Part shown: positions 8,973-18,385 of the stretch, piece after piece | Layout: the number at the start of each line of letters is the position of its first letter | Position numbering within the stretch: position 1 is the stretch's first letter | Source: Aquimarina intermedia | GTDB taxonomy: Bacteria; Bacteroidota; Bacteroidia; Flavobacteriales; Flavobacteriaceae | Reading direction: 5' to 3' | DNA: 64,000 nucleotides | Assembly (NCBI RefSeq): GCF_008124785.1 | Contig: NZ_VNHU01000007.1 | Span: 124,001-188,000, forward strand | Position numbers and translations under genes: made by a program | Notes under the pieces: model-generated | Databases searched by the model: none | What the model was told of the DNA's origin: nothing | Seen by the model: the letters and a program-made list of their open reading frames with translations, nothing else

Positions 8973-10823
8973 TTATTTATTTAGTGTAAATTCAATTGAT
9001 GAGTCATGATACACTTTGTGCGTTTGTTTTGTAAAATCAGAAGCACTCGCTTTAAAAATATTGGGTACAAAAGTTTGAGGGTTTCTATCAATTAGCGGAA
9101 ACCAGGTACTTTGGATTTGCACTTGCATCTTATGCCCTTTTTTAAAGGTGTGGTGCACATCCTGAAGTTTGATATTTACTTCTGTTTTCTTATTTGCTTC
9201 AAAAGGTTCAGGTGTTTCAAAACTGTTTCTGAATCTCCCTCTCATTACCTCACTACGTACCATCATGTGATAGTTACTCATTTTCAAGTGATCCTGTGTT
9301 TCTTCTGTATCTTTGGCGTCATTGGGATACACATCAATTATCTTGACTACCCAGTCAGCATCCGTTCCACTGGTAGCAACTTGCAATTTTGCCAAAATTT
9401 CGCCGGAGAGTGTCATATCTTCTTGCAGAACAGAAGTTTCAAAAACCAGAACATCAGGACGTCGTGCAGCGAATCGCTGATCATCAGTCATATATTTACG
9501 CGGAGTAAATACCATTTTTATATCCTCAGAATAAGGCACCGGCTTTGCCGGATCGCTAATAAACTCTTCCACTCCCTCACCAGAAGTTTCTTTTAAACTT
9601 TGATTGTCGCCTAAATACATCGTTTTTTTAACCGAAGCTTTTGGAGGCCAAACTTCGAATGAATTCCATTCCTTTTTACCGGTATCAAAAATTTGAATTT
9701 CTGATAGACCAGTGTTATTAGTTCCATCACCTTTCAGAAAATTATTAAAAAACTTTGTTTCAATATTTTTTTGATAGTTTAGAGAAATATCGTCGCCAAA
9801 ATATACATTCCCAACAGCCTGACGTTTTTTATTACGTGCCCAATCTCCATGACTCCAAGGACCAAAGACCATTATATTATAATTATCACTTTTCTTTTCG
9901 ATATTTTTATAGGTTTCAAAAGGACCATAAAGATCTTCTGCATCAAAGAGTCCGCCCACAACCATTACCGCTGGTTTGATATCTTTGAGATGTTGGATTA
10001 TACCGCGTTTCTGCCAAAACTCATCATAATTTGGATGCTCCTTGAGCTGTGTCCAAAACTCATTATCTTCTTTATAATATTGATCTAATGAACTTAATGG
10101 ACCTGCATCTAAGAAAAATTGATATTGATCTTCACTTTCGAGTTTTGGAAATTCATACCAACTCTCTGTAACCGGTTTTTCTTTTTGATAGCCAAAAACT
10201 GCGGTGGCTCTCCAATAACTTAATAAGTATGCTCCATTATGATGAAAGTCATCAAAAAAGAAATCCCCGATACAAGCTTGTGGTGATACTGCCTTTAACG
10301 CAGGATGTGCATCAAGCAAAGAATACGTAGCATAAAATCCGGGGTACGAAATTCCCCATACGCCTACTTTCTTATTTGTATTTTCTAAATTGTTTACAAG
10401 CCAATCTATGGTATCATAGGTATCACTTGCCTCATCTATTTGCTTTCCTTTTTTATTTGGAATGTACGTGCGCATATTATCATAAGAACCCTCGCTCATC
10501 CATCGTCCTCTTACATCCTGATATACAATTATATTGCCTTCTTTCATTAAGAACTCATTAGGACCAATTTTAGACCTAAATTGATCTTCTCCATAAGGTC
10601 TTGAACTATATGGAGTACGATGCATTAATATGGGATATTTCTTTGATGTATCCTTAGGTGTATAGATGGTAGTATGAAGTTTTACGCCATCACGCATAGC
10701 AATGTCCACTTCGGCCTTGGTATAATGTTCCTTTACATCATAACTAGTCTCCTGCTGGGCAAAGGATGCAAATGATACTAGCAGGGTTAATCCTACTAGT
10801 AAGTTTAGTTTAAATAGTTGCAT
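8973..10823 (-). CDS. CocE/NonD (S15-type) serine hydrolase, secreted
   Basis: A 616-residue protein with an SPI signal (LVGLTLLVSFASFAQQ). The catalytic Ser is in GVWGISYPGFYATYSLLDA (Gly-x-Ser-Tyr-x-Gly), the Asp in VVGGLFDAEDLYGPFE and the His in VFGPWSHGDWARNKK. The C-terminal ~200 residues form the jelly-roll domain of the family (ATSGTDADWVVKIIDVYPND). Relatives include X-Pro dipeptidyl-peptidases, glutaryl acylases and cocaine esterase, so the exact substrate cannot be read from sequence. It is first in a two-gene unit with the DUF885 lipoprotein. About 90 nt separate its start from the dsbD stop codon. Confidence 0.9.
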   Translation of the reverse strand: MQLFKLNLLVGLTLLVSFASFAQQETSYDVKEHYTKAEVDIAMRDGVKLHTTIYTPKDTSKKYPILMHRTPYSSRPYGEDQFRSKIGPNEFLMKEGNIIVYQDVRGRWMSEGSYDNMRTYIPNKKGKQIDEASDTYDTIDWLVNNLENTNKKVGVWGISYPGFYATYSLLDAHPALKAVSPQACIGDFFFDDFHHNGAYLLSYWRATAVFGYQKEKPVTESWYEFPKLESEDQYQFFLDAGPLSSLDQYYKEDNEFWTQLKEHPNYDEFWQKRGIIQHLKDIKPAVMVVGGLFDAEDLYGPFETYKNIEKKSDNYNIMVFGPWSHGDWARNKKRQAVGNVYFGDDISLNYQKNIETKFFNNFLKGDGTNNTGLSEIQIFDTGKKEWNSFEVWPPKASVKKTMYLGDNQSLKETSGEGVEEFISDPAKPVPYSEDIKMVFTPRKYMTDDQRFAARRPDVLVFETSVLQEDMTLSGEILAKLQVATSGTDADWVVKIIDVYPNDAKDTEETQDHLKMSNYHMMVRSEVMRGRFRNSFETPEPFEANKKTEVNIKLQDVHHTFKKGHKMQVQIQSTWFPLIDRNPQTFVPNIFKASASDFTKQTHKVYHDSSIEFTLNK

Positions 10824-10914
10824 TTAATTGTGTTTAGTTCGACGCTGAAGATAAAAAAATGACTGTGTGCCACTTCTTATTTTAAGGAGATTTTAACACA
10901 TTGAATTTTGCTTG

Positions 10915-12897
10915 TTACTTATTTGCGGAAAGACCTTCCTTCAGCCAAGACAAATATTCCTGTATATCAGGGGTGTAACCGATCGTAGAATTCAATAGAT
11001 TAAGATTAGTATCCAGCAGTACATAGAAAGGCTGCGAATTATTCCTGAAATTTAATGTTTGAAAGGTAGCCCACTGATCTCCAATTGTTTTTATCCGTTT
11101 TAAGCTACCATTTGCTTTTAAATAATTAAATTGTTCTGTTTCCGGCAATGGTTTTCGATCATCGACATATAATGAAATAAGAATATATTCATTTTTTAGT
11201 ACGTCCATAACCGCCGGATCACTCCAAACTTGTTCTTCCATTTTGCGACAATTGACGCATGCCCATCCAGTGAAGTCGATAATCATAGGCTTATTTTCAG
11301 CCTTGGCCGCAGCTAATCCTTCGTAAAAATCTGTGTACGCATTAAGGCCCAAAGGCCCATGCGCTTCTTTGTCATAGATACTATAAAATAGTGGCGGAGG
11401 AAAACCACTCAGCAGTTTTAAGTTTGCGTAGGCGGTATTACTTAATCCCGGTAATAAATACAATACAAAGATCAAAGTAATCGCTCCAAGTGCCTTACGG
11501 CTTGCACTTATTTTTTGCTTTGGTCCGTCATGTGGAAATCGAATTTTACCAAAGAGGTACAAGGTCATGGCTATACCTATTACAATCCAGATACCAATAA
11601 AAATTTCTCTTTTGAGTAACCCCCAATGCTCAACCAAATCAGCGTTTGACAAAAATTTAAAGGCTAAGGCTAGTTCGATGAATCCAAGAACTACTTTTAC
11701 CGTATTAAGCCACCCACCACTTTTGGGCAAGGAATTTAACCAATTAGGGAACAGCGCAAAGAGCGCAAAAGGCAAAGCCAATGCCAAACCAAATCCCCCC
11801 ATACCAAAACTTAGTTGGATTGCCCCGCCATCGCTACTCAAAGAACCACCTAACAGTGATCCCAAAATAGGACCGGTACAGGAAAAAGAAACTAAAGCAA
11901 GAGTCAATGCCATAAAAAAGATACCTACCACTCCCCCAATACTTGTCGCTTTGTAATCCAAACTATTACTCCATGAAGCAGGTAGCGTTATTTCAAAATA
12001 TCCAAAAAATGAAATTGCAAAAACTATAAAAATGATAAAGAACGCTATATTTAAAATAACGTTAGTAGAGATTGTATTTAAAATCTCGGGATCCACCGAA
12101 TCCAGTAAATGAAAAGGTAAACTTAGTAACACATAAATTGCAAAAATAAAGACTCCATATAGGATTGCATTGAACACACCTTTTTTACGGTTTCGAGCAC
12201 TTTTGGTAAAAAAGGAGACCGTTAATGGAATCATCGGAAAAACACAGGGTGTTAACAATGCTATCAATCCACCCAGAAAACCTAATATAAAAATGCTAAC
12301 ATAGCTTTTATCCTCTGTTGTATCCTGCAAAAATGATTCTTGATTCTTAAGATCTAATTGCAAGGCTTTGGACTTTTTGAGATCCTCATCGGTGAGGCTT
12401 ACGGTCTTTTGATTTTCGGTAGCAGCGTTGTCTTTCGGATTTAAAACTATTTCAAAAACAACTGTATCCGGCGCCAAACAACGTACATCATCACAAATAG
12501 CAAAAAACACCTCTGCTGTGATACTTGTTAATGATGGATCTAAAATTTTTACTTTTTGAGTGAATCGCGCTTTGTTTTCAAAATATTTGATATTCATTTC
12601 GAAAATCTTATCAAACTTTTCAATACCCTCGGGTTCTACAGTCTCTCCTATAAGCTGAAACTTTTCAGGTGCAGGCGTAAAACTGAATTCAGTCGGAGTC
12701 GGAGCAATTTCGTCGGTTTCTGCAGCGCGTTGTGAGTACAAATGCCAACCTTTATCAAGGGTAGCTTCAAAATATAAGGTGTATTCTGTATCTGACTCTT
12801 TTACAACTCCGGACGTCCACTTAATAGGATCAAATGTTTGAGAATTAACTCCCGTTAAGGAAAAACAAGTTATGATAAGTACTAGAAGAATTCTCAT
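10915..12897 (-). CDS. dsbD: Protein-disulfide reductase DsbD (thiol:disulfide interchange)
   Basis: A 660-residue protein with all three DsbD modules. After a signal peptide, the periplasmic alpha domain carries the Cys pair in FFAICDDVRCLAPD. The central membrane domain carries Cys in ALLTPCVFPMIPLTV and SFSCTGPILGSLLGG. The C-terminal thioredoxin-like gamma domain carries the redox motif in TGWACVNCRKMEEQ. It passes electrons from cytoplasmic thioredoxin to periplasmic thiols for cytochrome c maturation and disulfide repair. Its ATG overlaps the tilS stop by 4 nt, so translation of the two is probably coupled. Confidence 0.95.
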   Translation of the reverse strand: MRILLVLIITCFSLTGVNSQTFDPIKWTSGVVKESDTEYTLYFEATLDKGWHLYSQRAAETDEIAPTPTEFSFTPAPEKFQLIGETVEPEGIEKFDKIFEMNIKYFENKARFTQKVKILDPSLTSITAEVFFAICDDVRCLAPDTVVFEIVLNPKDNAATENQKTVSLTDEDLKKSKALQLDLKNQESFLQDTTEDKSYVSIFILGFLGGLIALLTPCVFPMIPLTVSFFTKSARNRKKGVFNAILYGVFIFAIYVLLSLPFHLLDSVDPEILNTISTNVILNIAFFIIFIVFAISFFGYFEITLPASWSNSLDYKATSIGGVVGIFFMALTLALVSFSCTGPILGSLLGGSLSSDGGAIQLSFGMGGFGLALALPFALFALFPNWLNSLPKSGGWLNTVKVVLGFIELALAFKFLSNADLVEHWGLLKREIFIGIWIVIGIAMTLYLFGKIRFPHDGPKQKISASRKALGAITLIFVLYLLPGLSNTAYANLKLLSGFPPPLFYSIYDKEAHGPLGLNAYTDFYEGLAAAKAENKPMIIDFTGWACVNCRKMEEQVWSDPAVMDVLKNEYILISLYVDDRKPLPETEQFNYLKANGSLKRIKTIGDQWATFQTLNFRNNSQPFYVLLDTNLNLLNSTIGYTPDIQEYLSWLKEGLSANK

Positions 12898-14213
12898 GTA
12901 GCTAATGTAATTTTTAATAGTTGTTTCGTATCAGGGAGCATTTTGAACCGATCATCTGCCCTGTAATTTATCACCCAGACAATTTCTGTTCCCGAGCAAA
13001 GCACCCATATACGCTCTTTGTCCAACAAAGATAATTTTTCGTCTTTAAAATATTTACTTAATTTCTTTTTTCCTTTCATTCCGATTGGATAAAAATAGTC
13101 GCCTTTTTCCCATCTCCTTACAATCAGGGGATAGCTTAATTTTTGCTGATCAATATATATCGTATTTTTTTCAAGCGGTTGTATGATTGTTGTATTTTTA
13201 AGCTGTAGCGTACCTATGGGAACCATAACCGTAGTTTCTTCTTTTTCTATGCGATAGGTTCGAATCGGTGCTTTTTTTATTGCCAACGGAGCAATGATGA
13301 GAATATCTCTGTTTTTTAATAACCGATGTGTAGCAGAAAAAATCTGTTTTCCGGATTGCGAGGTTATTAGTTTTGCCATATCCTGCCAAGCTGTAAAACC
13401 AAAGTCTTTCAACACAAAATATAGATACACTTTGGGGTCACCATATTTTAAAAGCTTTGGAATTGAAATATGAATTTCTCCATTTTTTTGAGTTTTAAAC
13501 AATTTTTCTCTAATTCGTCTCGCTTCAGCTTCGATAAAGAATTGACTTTTACTGAGCTGTATCCTGGTAGTTTCAAAATTCTTTAAAAACTGCTCATTGG
13601 CACCTTTTAACTTTGGCACCACGTCATGGCGAATTTTATTTCTGAGGTATTTTGTACTCTGATTACTTTGATCCTCCCTCCATTCAATCGAATTTTGTGT
13701 AGCATAGTTTTCAATTTCTTCTCTCGAAAACGGTAACAATGGACGTACAAAAATATCATTAATTTCGGGGATGCCGGTCAGACCATCAAGCCCCGTACCT
13801 CGTGACAAATTAATCAAAAAGGTTTCTAAAGTATCATTGAGATGATGCGCCGTAAGTACATACTTGAAACCTTGTTGTACGGCTGTTTTTTTAAACCACC
13901 TGTATCGCAACGTTCTTGCCGCCATTTGTATAGAAAGCTTATGACGCTCGGCATATTTTTGTGTGTCAAATTCGATTTTAAAAAGAGGTACAGTGAGCGT
14001 TTCTGCGAGTTTAGTCACAAATTGCTCATCCTTATCGCTATCATCTACCCGTAATTTAAAATTACAGTGCAATACTCCAAAGTCGAGGTCCAAGAACTTA
14101 CACAGATGCAGAAGTACAATACTATCCAATCCCCCACTACACGCGACCAAAAACCTTTCTTTATACAAAAAGGAAAGATTCGTTTCTAAATGTTTCTTAA
14201 AAGCTGCTAGCAC
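12894..14213 (-). CDS. tilS: tRNA(Ile)-lysidine synthase TilS
   Basis: A 439-residue enzyme with the PP-loop ATPase motif in RFLVACSGGLDSIVLL (Ser-Gly-Gly-x-Asp-Ser type, residues ~23-35), LTAHHLNDTLETFLINLSRGTGLDGL, and IEWREDQSN, all standard in TilS. The last ~70 residues match the TilS C-terminal substrate-binding domain (RRWEKGDYFYPIGMKGKKKLSKYFKDEK). It converts C34 of the CAU-anticodon tRNA-Ile to lysidine, which is essential for AUA decoding. It is first in an operon with dsbD, with a -7 box 35 nt upstream. Confidence 0.96.
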   Translation of the reverse strand: MLAAFKKHLETNLSFLYKERFLVACSGGLDSIVLLHLCKFLDLDFGVLHCNFKLRVDDSDKDEQFVTKLAETLTVPLFKIEFDTQKYAERHKLSIQMAARTLRYRWFKKTAVQQGFKYVLTAHHLNDTLETFLINLSRGTGLDGLTGIPEINDIFVRPLLPFSREEIENYATQNSIEWREDQSNQSTKYLRNKIRHDVVPKLKGANEQFLKNFETTRIQLSKSQFFIEAEARRIREKLFKTQKNGEIHISIPKLLKYGDPKVYLYFVLKDFGFTAWQDMAKLITSQSGKQIFSATHRLLKNRDILIIAPLAIKKAPIRTYRIEKEETTVMVPIGTLQLKNTTIIQPLEKNTIYIDQQKLSYPLIVRRWEKGDYFYPIGMKGKKKLSKYFKDEKLSLLDKERIWVLCSGTEIVWVINYRADDRFKMLPDTKQLLKITLAT

Positions 14214-14247
14214 CTCTTGATAGATAGATTGATTATTTTATATTTTT

Positions 14248-14255
14248 CAAAGATA
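14248..14255 (-). promoter_or_regulatory. Bacteroidota -7 box for tilS
   Basis: On the minus strand the sequence reads TATCTTTG, an exact match to the TAnnTTTG -7 consensus of Bacteroidota primary sigma factors, 34 nt before the tilS ATG. No clear -33 TTG is seen. Confidence 0.5.
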
Positions 14256-14374
14256 CAACTTTGCTCACGGTGCTAATAAAGAATAATACATTTTACTTGT
14301 ATTTGATTTTCAGGTTTTTAACAATTATATTCCATTGTTTTAGTTATTTTTAAAGGACACAAAATTTCTTTATT

Positions 14375-15076
14375 ATGGGCAGGATACAAGAAACTACAGA
14401 AGATACCGTAAAATCTAAACGAAAGGATTTTGATAAAAGACTTTTATCTATCTTACCGCATTTACATCCTTATGTAAAGCACCGCATATATATTGCAGAA
14501 AGTACCGGTATTCTTCCCGGTAATATGTATTGCTCCAACGGGATCATTGATGATGCAATTGTACAGTTATTTAATACTCCTGTAGATCATGATATACAAT
14601 GTCTTGCTTTAGAACTTAAATTATTTAAAATAGCTGATGAAATCATTGATGAGCTCTATATAAAAGAAGGCTGGCACCAACATACGATAAGCACTAATGA
14701 TATCTTGAAAGAAGAATTAGATCGCTTAGAAGAAGATTTTTTTGCAGAGGCCGATGATGATTTGATCATGAGTGATGAGCTTACAGACATTAGTTACCAT
14801 CAAAATCTGGAGAATAAAAAACCCTTTATTTATGATGATTCAAACTCTGAGATACTAAAAGTGATCGACAATCATCATTCTTCGGACCTAAAGAAAAAGA
14901 AATTACTTGGAAAGTTTTACAGCTGGCTACCCTTAAAAACATCTAATATCATTGACTTATTTGTTTTTGGTAAACTCAACTTTGAAGAAATCGCCATTGT
15001 AAAAGGTATTAGTAGCCGCGAAGTAAAAGAAATTATTATTGATGTCAGAAAACGATTTCGTCGTAATCTTATCTAA
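14375..15076 (+). CDS. Diverged sigma-70-like protein
   Basis: A 233-residue acidic protein I cannot name. Its last ~55 residues look like sigma region 4: LPLKTSNIIDLFVFGKLNF, then EEIAIVKGISSREVKEIIID with a helix-turn-helix pattern, and a basic end VRKRFRRNLI. The N-terminal ~100 residues (LLSILPHLHPYVKHRIYIA; NGIIDDAIVQLFNTP) could be a strongly altered region 2, but the usual core-binding and -10 recognition motifs are not obvious. The middle (~115-165) is very acidic and probably flexible. It stands alone, divergent from tilS and convergent with pabB. It might be an alternative sigma factor, an anti-sigma-like decoy or a regulator; the helix-turn-helix is the only firm point. Confidence 0.6.
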   Translation: MGRIQETTEDTVKSKRKDFDKRLLSILPHLHPYVKHRIYIAESTGILPGNMYCSNGIIDDAIVQLFNTPVDHDIQCLALELKLFKIADEIIDELYIKEGWHQHTISTNDILKEELDRLEEDFFAEADDDLIMSDELTDISYHQNLENKKPFIYDDSNSEILKVIDNHHSSDLKKKKLLGKFYSWLPLKTSNIIDLFVFGKLNFEEIAIVKGISSREVKEIIIDVRKRFRRNLI

Positions 15077-15097
15077 ATAAACTAGCAGTAATGTTCG

Positions 15098-16393
15098 CTA
15101 TTTTTCTAGTACCTGTCGCATTGCTTTAGCTTTCAGTAAGCATTCTTCATATTCTTTTTCAGGTACCGATTTTGCCGTAATCGCACTTCCCACCGTATAG
15201 GATATGTAATTGCGTTTCTGATTATACAGGATACTTCGTATCACTACATTAAAATCAAAATCTCCCTCTGGCGTAAAATATCCAATCGCTCCGCTATATA
15301 ATCCGCGCTTGGATGTTTCCAATTCTTCAATAATCTGCAAAGCCGAAACCTTAGGAGCGCCTGTCATACTACCCATCGGGAAAGTAGTTCTTAGAATTGA
15401 AACCGGGTCGGTAGTACGTTCCACCTTTGAAGTAACGGTGGATATCATCTGATGCACCTGTTTAAAGGAATACACACGACATAACTCTTCAACGTTTACA
15501 CTTCCCTTGACCGCAGTTTTCGACAAATCGTTTCTTACTAAATCGACAATCATGATATTCTCAGATCGTTCTTTTTGATCTCGCTCCAGTGCAGCAATAC
15601 CCGCCAGATCCTCATCTATGTTTTGAGATCTTTTGGCAGTACCTTTGATCGGTTGTGTAATTACCCGGTCACCTTCTTTTTTGATATAACGTTCCGGTGA
15701 GGTTGATAAGGCGTAGCAGGATTCAAATTTTAGAAAAGCTGCAAAGGGTGCTTTCGATATTTCATTCAGTTTTTCATATACTGGAAGCGGAGCGATCGCA
15801 GCCTTATTATCATAAAATTCCTGGCAAAAATTAGCTTCATAAATGTCACCGCGCTGTATGTGGTTAAGAAAAGTTTTTACGCTTTCCAAATACTCGAATT
15901 TGGTTATTTTTGACTTTATGATTACCTGATGTGTTTGAAGCGTAAACTCTTCCGAAAAATTAGTTTGAGAAATAGCTTCAAAATCTGAGTCCATCTCATC
16001 ATCGACCATATTCAGATACTGTACTTCAACCACATTCCCTTTCAACAAAAACAAACGCTTTGGTTGGAAAAAATAAAGCTCAGGAAATTCTAAACCATCT
16101 TTATTTTTGGACGTTAAATTCTCTACATTATTTTTTAAGTCATAGGAAAGATAGCCGAAAAGCCAATCTTTTGTAGTCTGCTGATATTCTGAAAGCTTTG
16201 CAAAGGCTTCGGTTTCATCGGTTCGTAAAACGGTAAAAGCATCAACTGCTAAAATAGCGTCGTAGCTGGTATATGTCTGCGGATATTCGTTAGAATCAAG
16301 CCAGGTAACTTCTTCGAACTGTTGCGCCCATCGCAAAAGTTTCTTTTTATATTCTAAAATGTTGTGTATTGAATATTCCTTAAAGGTACGCAC
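15098..16393 (-). CDS. pabB: Aminodeoxychorismate synthase component I
   Basis: A 431-residue chorismate-binding enzyme. The motif TQPIKGTAKRS carries the Lys of PIKGT that marks PabB rather than anthranilate synthase (PIAGT). Also visible are ERSENIMIVDLVRNDLSK and FPMGSMTGAPKVSALQII, which are the magnesium and chorismate-binding parts. It makes 4-amino-4-deoxychorismate for folate synthesis, using ammonia from a PabA/TrpG glutaminase not found here. It begins 3 nt after the FMN reductase gene, so the two are likely co-transcribed. Confidence 0.93.
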   Translation of the reverse strand: MRTFKEYSIHNILEYKKKLLRWAQQFEEVTWLDSNEYPQTYTSYDAILAVDAFTVLRTDETEAFAKLSEYQQTTKDWLFGYLSYDLKNNVENLTSKNKDGLEFPELYFFQPKRLFLLKGNVVEVQYLNMVDDEMDSDFEAISQTNFSEEFTLQTHQVIIKSKITKFEYLESVKTFLNHIQRGDIYEANFCQEFYDNKAAIAPLPVYEKLNEISKAPFAAFLKFESCYALSTSPERYIKKEGDRVITQPIKGTAKRSQNIDEDLAGIAALERDQKERSENIMIVDLVRNDLSKTAVKGSVNVEELCRVYSFKQVHQMISTVTSKVERTTDPVSILRTTFPMGSMTGAPKVSALQIIEELETSKRGLYSGAIGYFTPEGDFDFNVVIRSILYNQKRNYISYTVGSAITAKSVPEKEYEECLLKAKAMRQVLEK

Positions 16394-16396
16394 GTG

Positions 16397-16936
16397 CTAC
16401 TTGATTTGATGGGCAAAAGTACTGAGAACTTCTTTTAAACCCAACAACAAAGTTTCATCGATAATCTCTTGAGTTTCGATTGAAAAGTTATGATGAAATG
16501 AAGGAAACGTAAAACTCTCTAAAATTTCGGCACCAAAACGTGGCAACAGGTTTTTTGCCTGTTCCAATGAACCAACACCTCCTCTTTGTCCCGGTGAAGT
16601 GCTCATCAACAATATCTTTTTACCTGCTAAAAAATTACGATCAATACGTGATAACCAGTCCATGGTATTTTTGAAAAAAGCACTCCAGCCTCCATTATGT
16701 TCCCCAATAGATATAACCAAGGCATCAACATCTGCAATATCCTGACGCAATGCAAGCGCCATCCCGGGAAAACCATCACTTTTTTCCAGATCTTCACTAT
16801 ACATTGGTATGGAATAGTCGGTAAGCTTTATAACCCTAACATGATGCTCCACCAAGTCTTTTGCCACATAATTTACCAAATGATGATTAATTGAGTTTGC
16901 ACTATTAGAACCTGCAAAGGCTAGAATTTTTGCCAT
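16397..16936 (-). CDS. NADPH-dependent FMN reductase family protein
   Basis: A 179-residue flavodoxin-fold protein. The ATG at 16936 opens MAKILAFAGSNSANSINHHL, the phosphate-binding loop of this family; the upstream TTG at 16942 would add only two residues. Other family marks are ALVISIGEHNGGWSAFFKNTMDWLSRI and KKILLMSTSPGQRGG. Relatives are YieF/ChrR-like quinone or azo reductases using NAD(P)H and FMN. The usual family sequence near the active loop is PEYNGG; here it is GEHNGG, a small deviation. It shares a short divergent promoter region with the DEAD-box gene. Confidence 0.88.
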   Translation of the reverse strand: MAKILAFAGSNSANSINHHLVNYVAKDLVEHHVRVIKLTDYSIPMYSEDLEKSDGFPGMALALRQDIADVDALVISIGEHNGGWSAFFKNTMDWLSRIDRNFLAGKKILLMSTSPGQRGGVGSLEQAKNLLPRFGAEILESFTFPSFHHNFSIETQEIIDETLLLGLKEVLSTFAHQIK

Positions 16937-16953
16937 AATCAAAGAGTTTATTT

Positions 16954-16961
16954 CAAATGTA
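16954..16961 (-). promoter_or_regulatory. -7 box for FMN reductase-pabB
   Basis: TACATTTG on the minus strand, 17 nt before the FMN reductase ATG, matches TAnnTTTG exactly. A TTTG lies upstream on the same strand (plus 16975-16978) but the spacing of 13 nt is short for a -33 element. Confidence 0.45.
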
Positions 16962-16983
16962 ACTAAAAAGTAAACAAATGAAC

Positions 16984-16991
16984 TACCTTTG
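16984..16991 (+). promoter_or_regulatory. -7 box for the DEAD-box helicase gene
   Basis: TACCTTTG matches TAnnTTTG exactly. With initiation a few bases beyond, the leader would be ~15-18 nt to the GTG at 17013. An in-frame TTG at 16989 lies inside this box, so it cannot be the start if the box is real. Confidence 0.5.
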
Positions 16992-17012
16992 CCATCTATT
17001 AAAACATTACTT

Positions 17013-18374
17013 GTGACTTTTACAGATTTAAATTTAAGTACTCCTCTTTTAAACGCATTAGAAGATCTTGGTTTTCAAACCCCTACTCCAATACAATCAG
17101 AAGCTTTTTCTGTAGTAATGTCCGGAAAAGATGTGGTTGGAATTGCTCAAACCGGTACTGGTAAAACCTATGCATATATGTTGCCGATTTTGAGAATGCT
17201 CAAATATTCGGTTCAGGATAACCCCAGAGTACTGGTGTTGGTACCCACGCGTGAACTAGTTGTTCAGGTAGTCGAAGAAATCAACAAACTTTCTACCTAT
17301 ATTAACGTTAGAGTAACGGGTGTATATGGAGGTACAAATATTAATACACAAAAGCAAGTAGTCGCTCAAGGTTTAGATATTGTAGTTGCTACTCCGGGTA
17401 GGTTGTACGATCTTGCGGTGAGCAGGGTGTTGCAACTTAAGTCTATCCAAAAATTAGTAATTGATGAAGTTGATGTGATGATGGATCTTGGTTTTAGACA
17501 TCAATTGATGAATATTTTTGACATCTTACCTCAACAACGACAGAACATTATGTTTTCGGCCACCATGACCGAGGATGTGGAGTCTATAATTACAGAAATT
17601 TTTAAAAATCCTTTAAAGGTTTCAGTTGCCAAAAGTGGAACACCTTTAGAAAACATACAGCAATACGGTCACAAACTTCCTAATTTTTATTCCAAAGTAA
17701 ACCTTCTTAATCACCTTTTATCTGATAAGGAATTATATAATAAAACATTAATTTTTGTCGGGAATAAAAAAATGGCCGATCGCCTATTTGATCGAATGGA
17801 GCAAGAGTTCCCAAATGAATGCAGTGTGATCCATTCTAACAAAACTCAAAATTATCGCTTACAGAGTATCGAAGATTTCGGAAACGGAACGCACCGTATT
17901 CTAATTGCTACCGATGTTATGGCTCGCGGACTTGATATTGACGACATCTCGCATGTAATTAATGTAGACACTCCAGGGTATCCCGAAAATTATATGCACC
18001 GTATTGGACGTACAGGGCGTGCTCAAAAAGAAGGAATTGCACTCGTGTTAACCACCCCCGCAGAAGAAGAAGCCCTTGAAGATATTGAGGCTTTAATGGA
18101 AATGCAGGTGGAACAACTAGACACGCCCGAAGCGGTTGAGATGTCTACGGAACTGACTCCTGAAGAAGAACCTAGAGTCTTTGAAATAAACAATCCTCAT
18201 AAGCGTCCAAATACAGAGGAGGTGGGACCAGCTTTTCATGAGAAGAAGGCTAAGAATAAAAAGGTGAATCTTGGAGGTAGCTACCAACGAGAAATCAAGA
18301 AAAAATATAAAAAACCTAAAACTAAAGGTGATAAAACCTTTAATTTGAAACATAAGAAGAAAAAAAAGAAATAA
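17013..18374 (+). CDS. DEAD-box RNA helicase
   Basis: A 453-residue helicase. I start at the GTG at 17013, giving the usual MTFTDLNLSTPLLNAL opening (Q-motif phenylalanine region); a TTG eight codons upstream falls within the promoter. Motifs in order: Q motif GFQTPTPIQSEAF, I AQTGTGKT, Ia PTRELV, II DEVD, III SAT, then GNKKMADRLFDRME, V ARGLDIDDISHVIN and VI HRIGRTGRA. Motif II is DEVD instead of DEAD; both acidic residues needed for catalysis are kept. The ~90-residue tail is acidic and then very Lys-rich, fitting RNA binding. Probable role in ribosome assembly or mRNA turnover. It is 12 nt upstream of the ABC transporter gene. Confidence 0.92.
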   Translation: MTFTDLNLSTPLLNALEDLGFQTPTPIQSEAFSVVMSGKDVVGIAQTGTGKTYAYMLPILRMLKYSVQDNPRVLVLVPTRELVVQVVEEINKLSTYINVRVTGVYGGTNINTQKQVVAQGLDIVVATPGRLYDLAVSRVLQLKSIQKLVIDEVDVMMDLGFRHQLMNIFDILPQQRQNIMFSATMTEDVESIITEIFKNPLKVSVAKSGTPLENIQQYGHKLPNFYSKVNLLNHLLSDKELYNKTLIFVGNKKMADRLFDRMEQEFPNECSVIHSNKTQNYRLQSIEDFGNGTHRILIATDVMARGLDIDDISHVINVDTPGYPENYMHRIGRTGRAQKEGIALVLTTPAEEEALEDIEALMEMQVEQLDTPEAVEMSTELTPEEEPRVFEINNPHKRPNTEEVGPAFHEKKAKNKKVNLGGSYQREIKKKYKKPKTKGDKTFNLKHKKKKKK

Positions 18375-18385
18375 TAAAAATTTCT

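Noticed and set aside
9111..9596. A 161-residue plus-strand frame within the CocE/S15 hydrolase gene
   Set aside because: Antisense shadow rich in Phe, His and Cys, no signal or domain, and the minus-strand gene is clear.
11567..11956. A 129-residue plus-strand frame within dsbD
   Set aside because: Reading of the opposite strand of a well-supported gene; Pro/Lys-rich translation typical for antisense shadow of membrane segments.
16989..17012. TTG start adding eight residues to the DEAD-box helicase
   Set aside because: It overlaps the TAnnTTTG box, and the added residues do not resemble the family start; the GTG at 17013 does.
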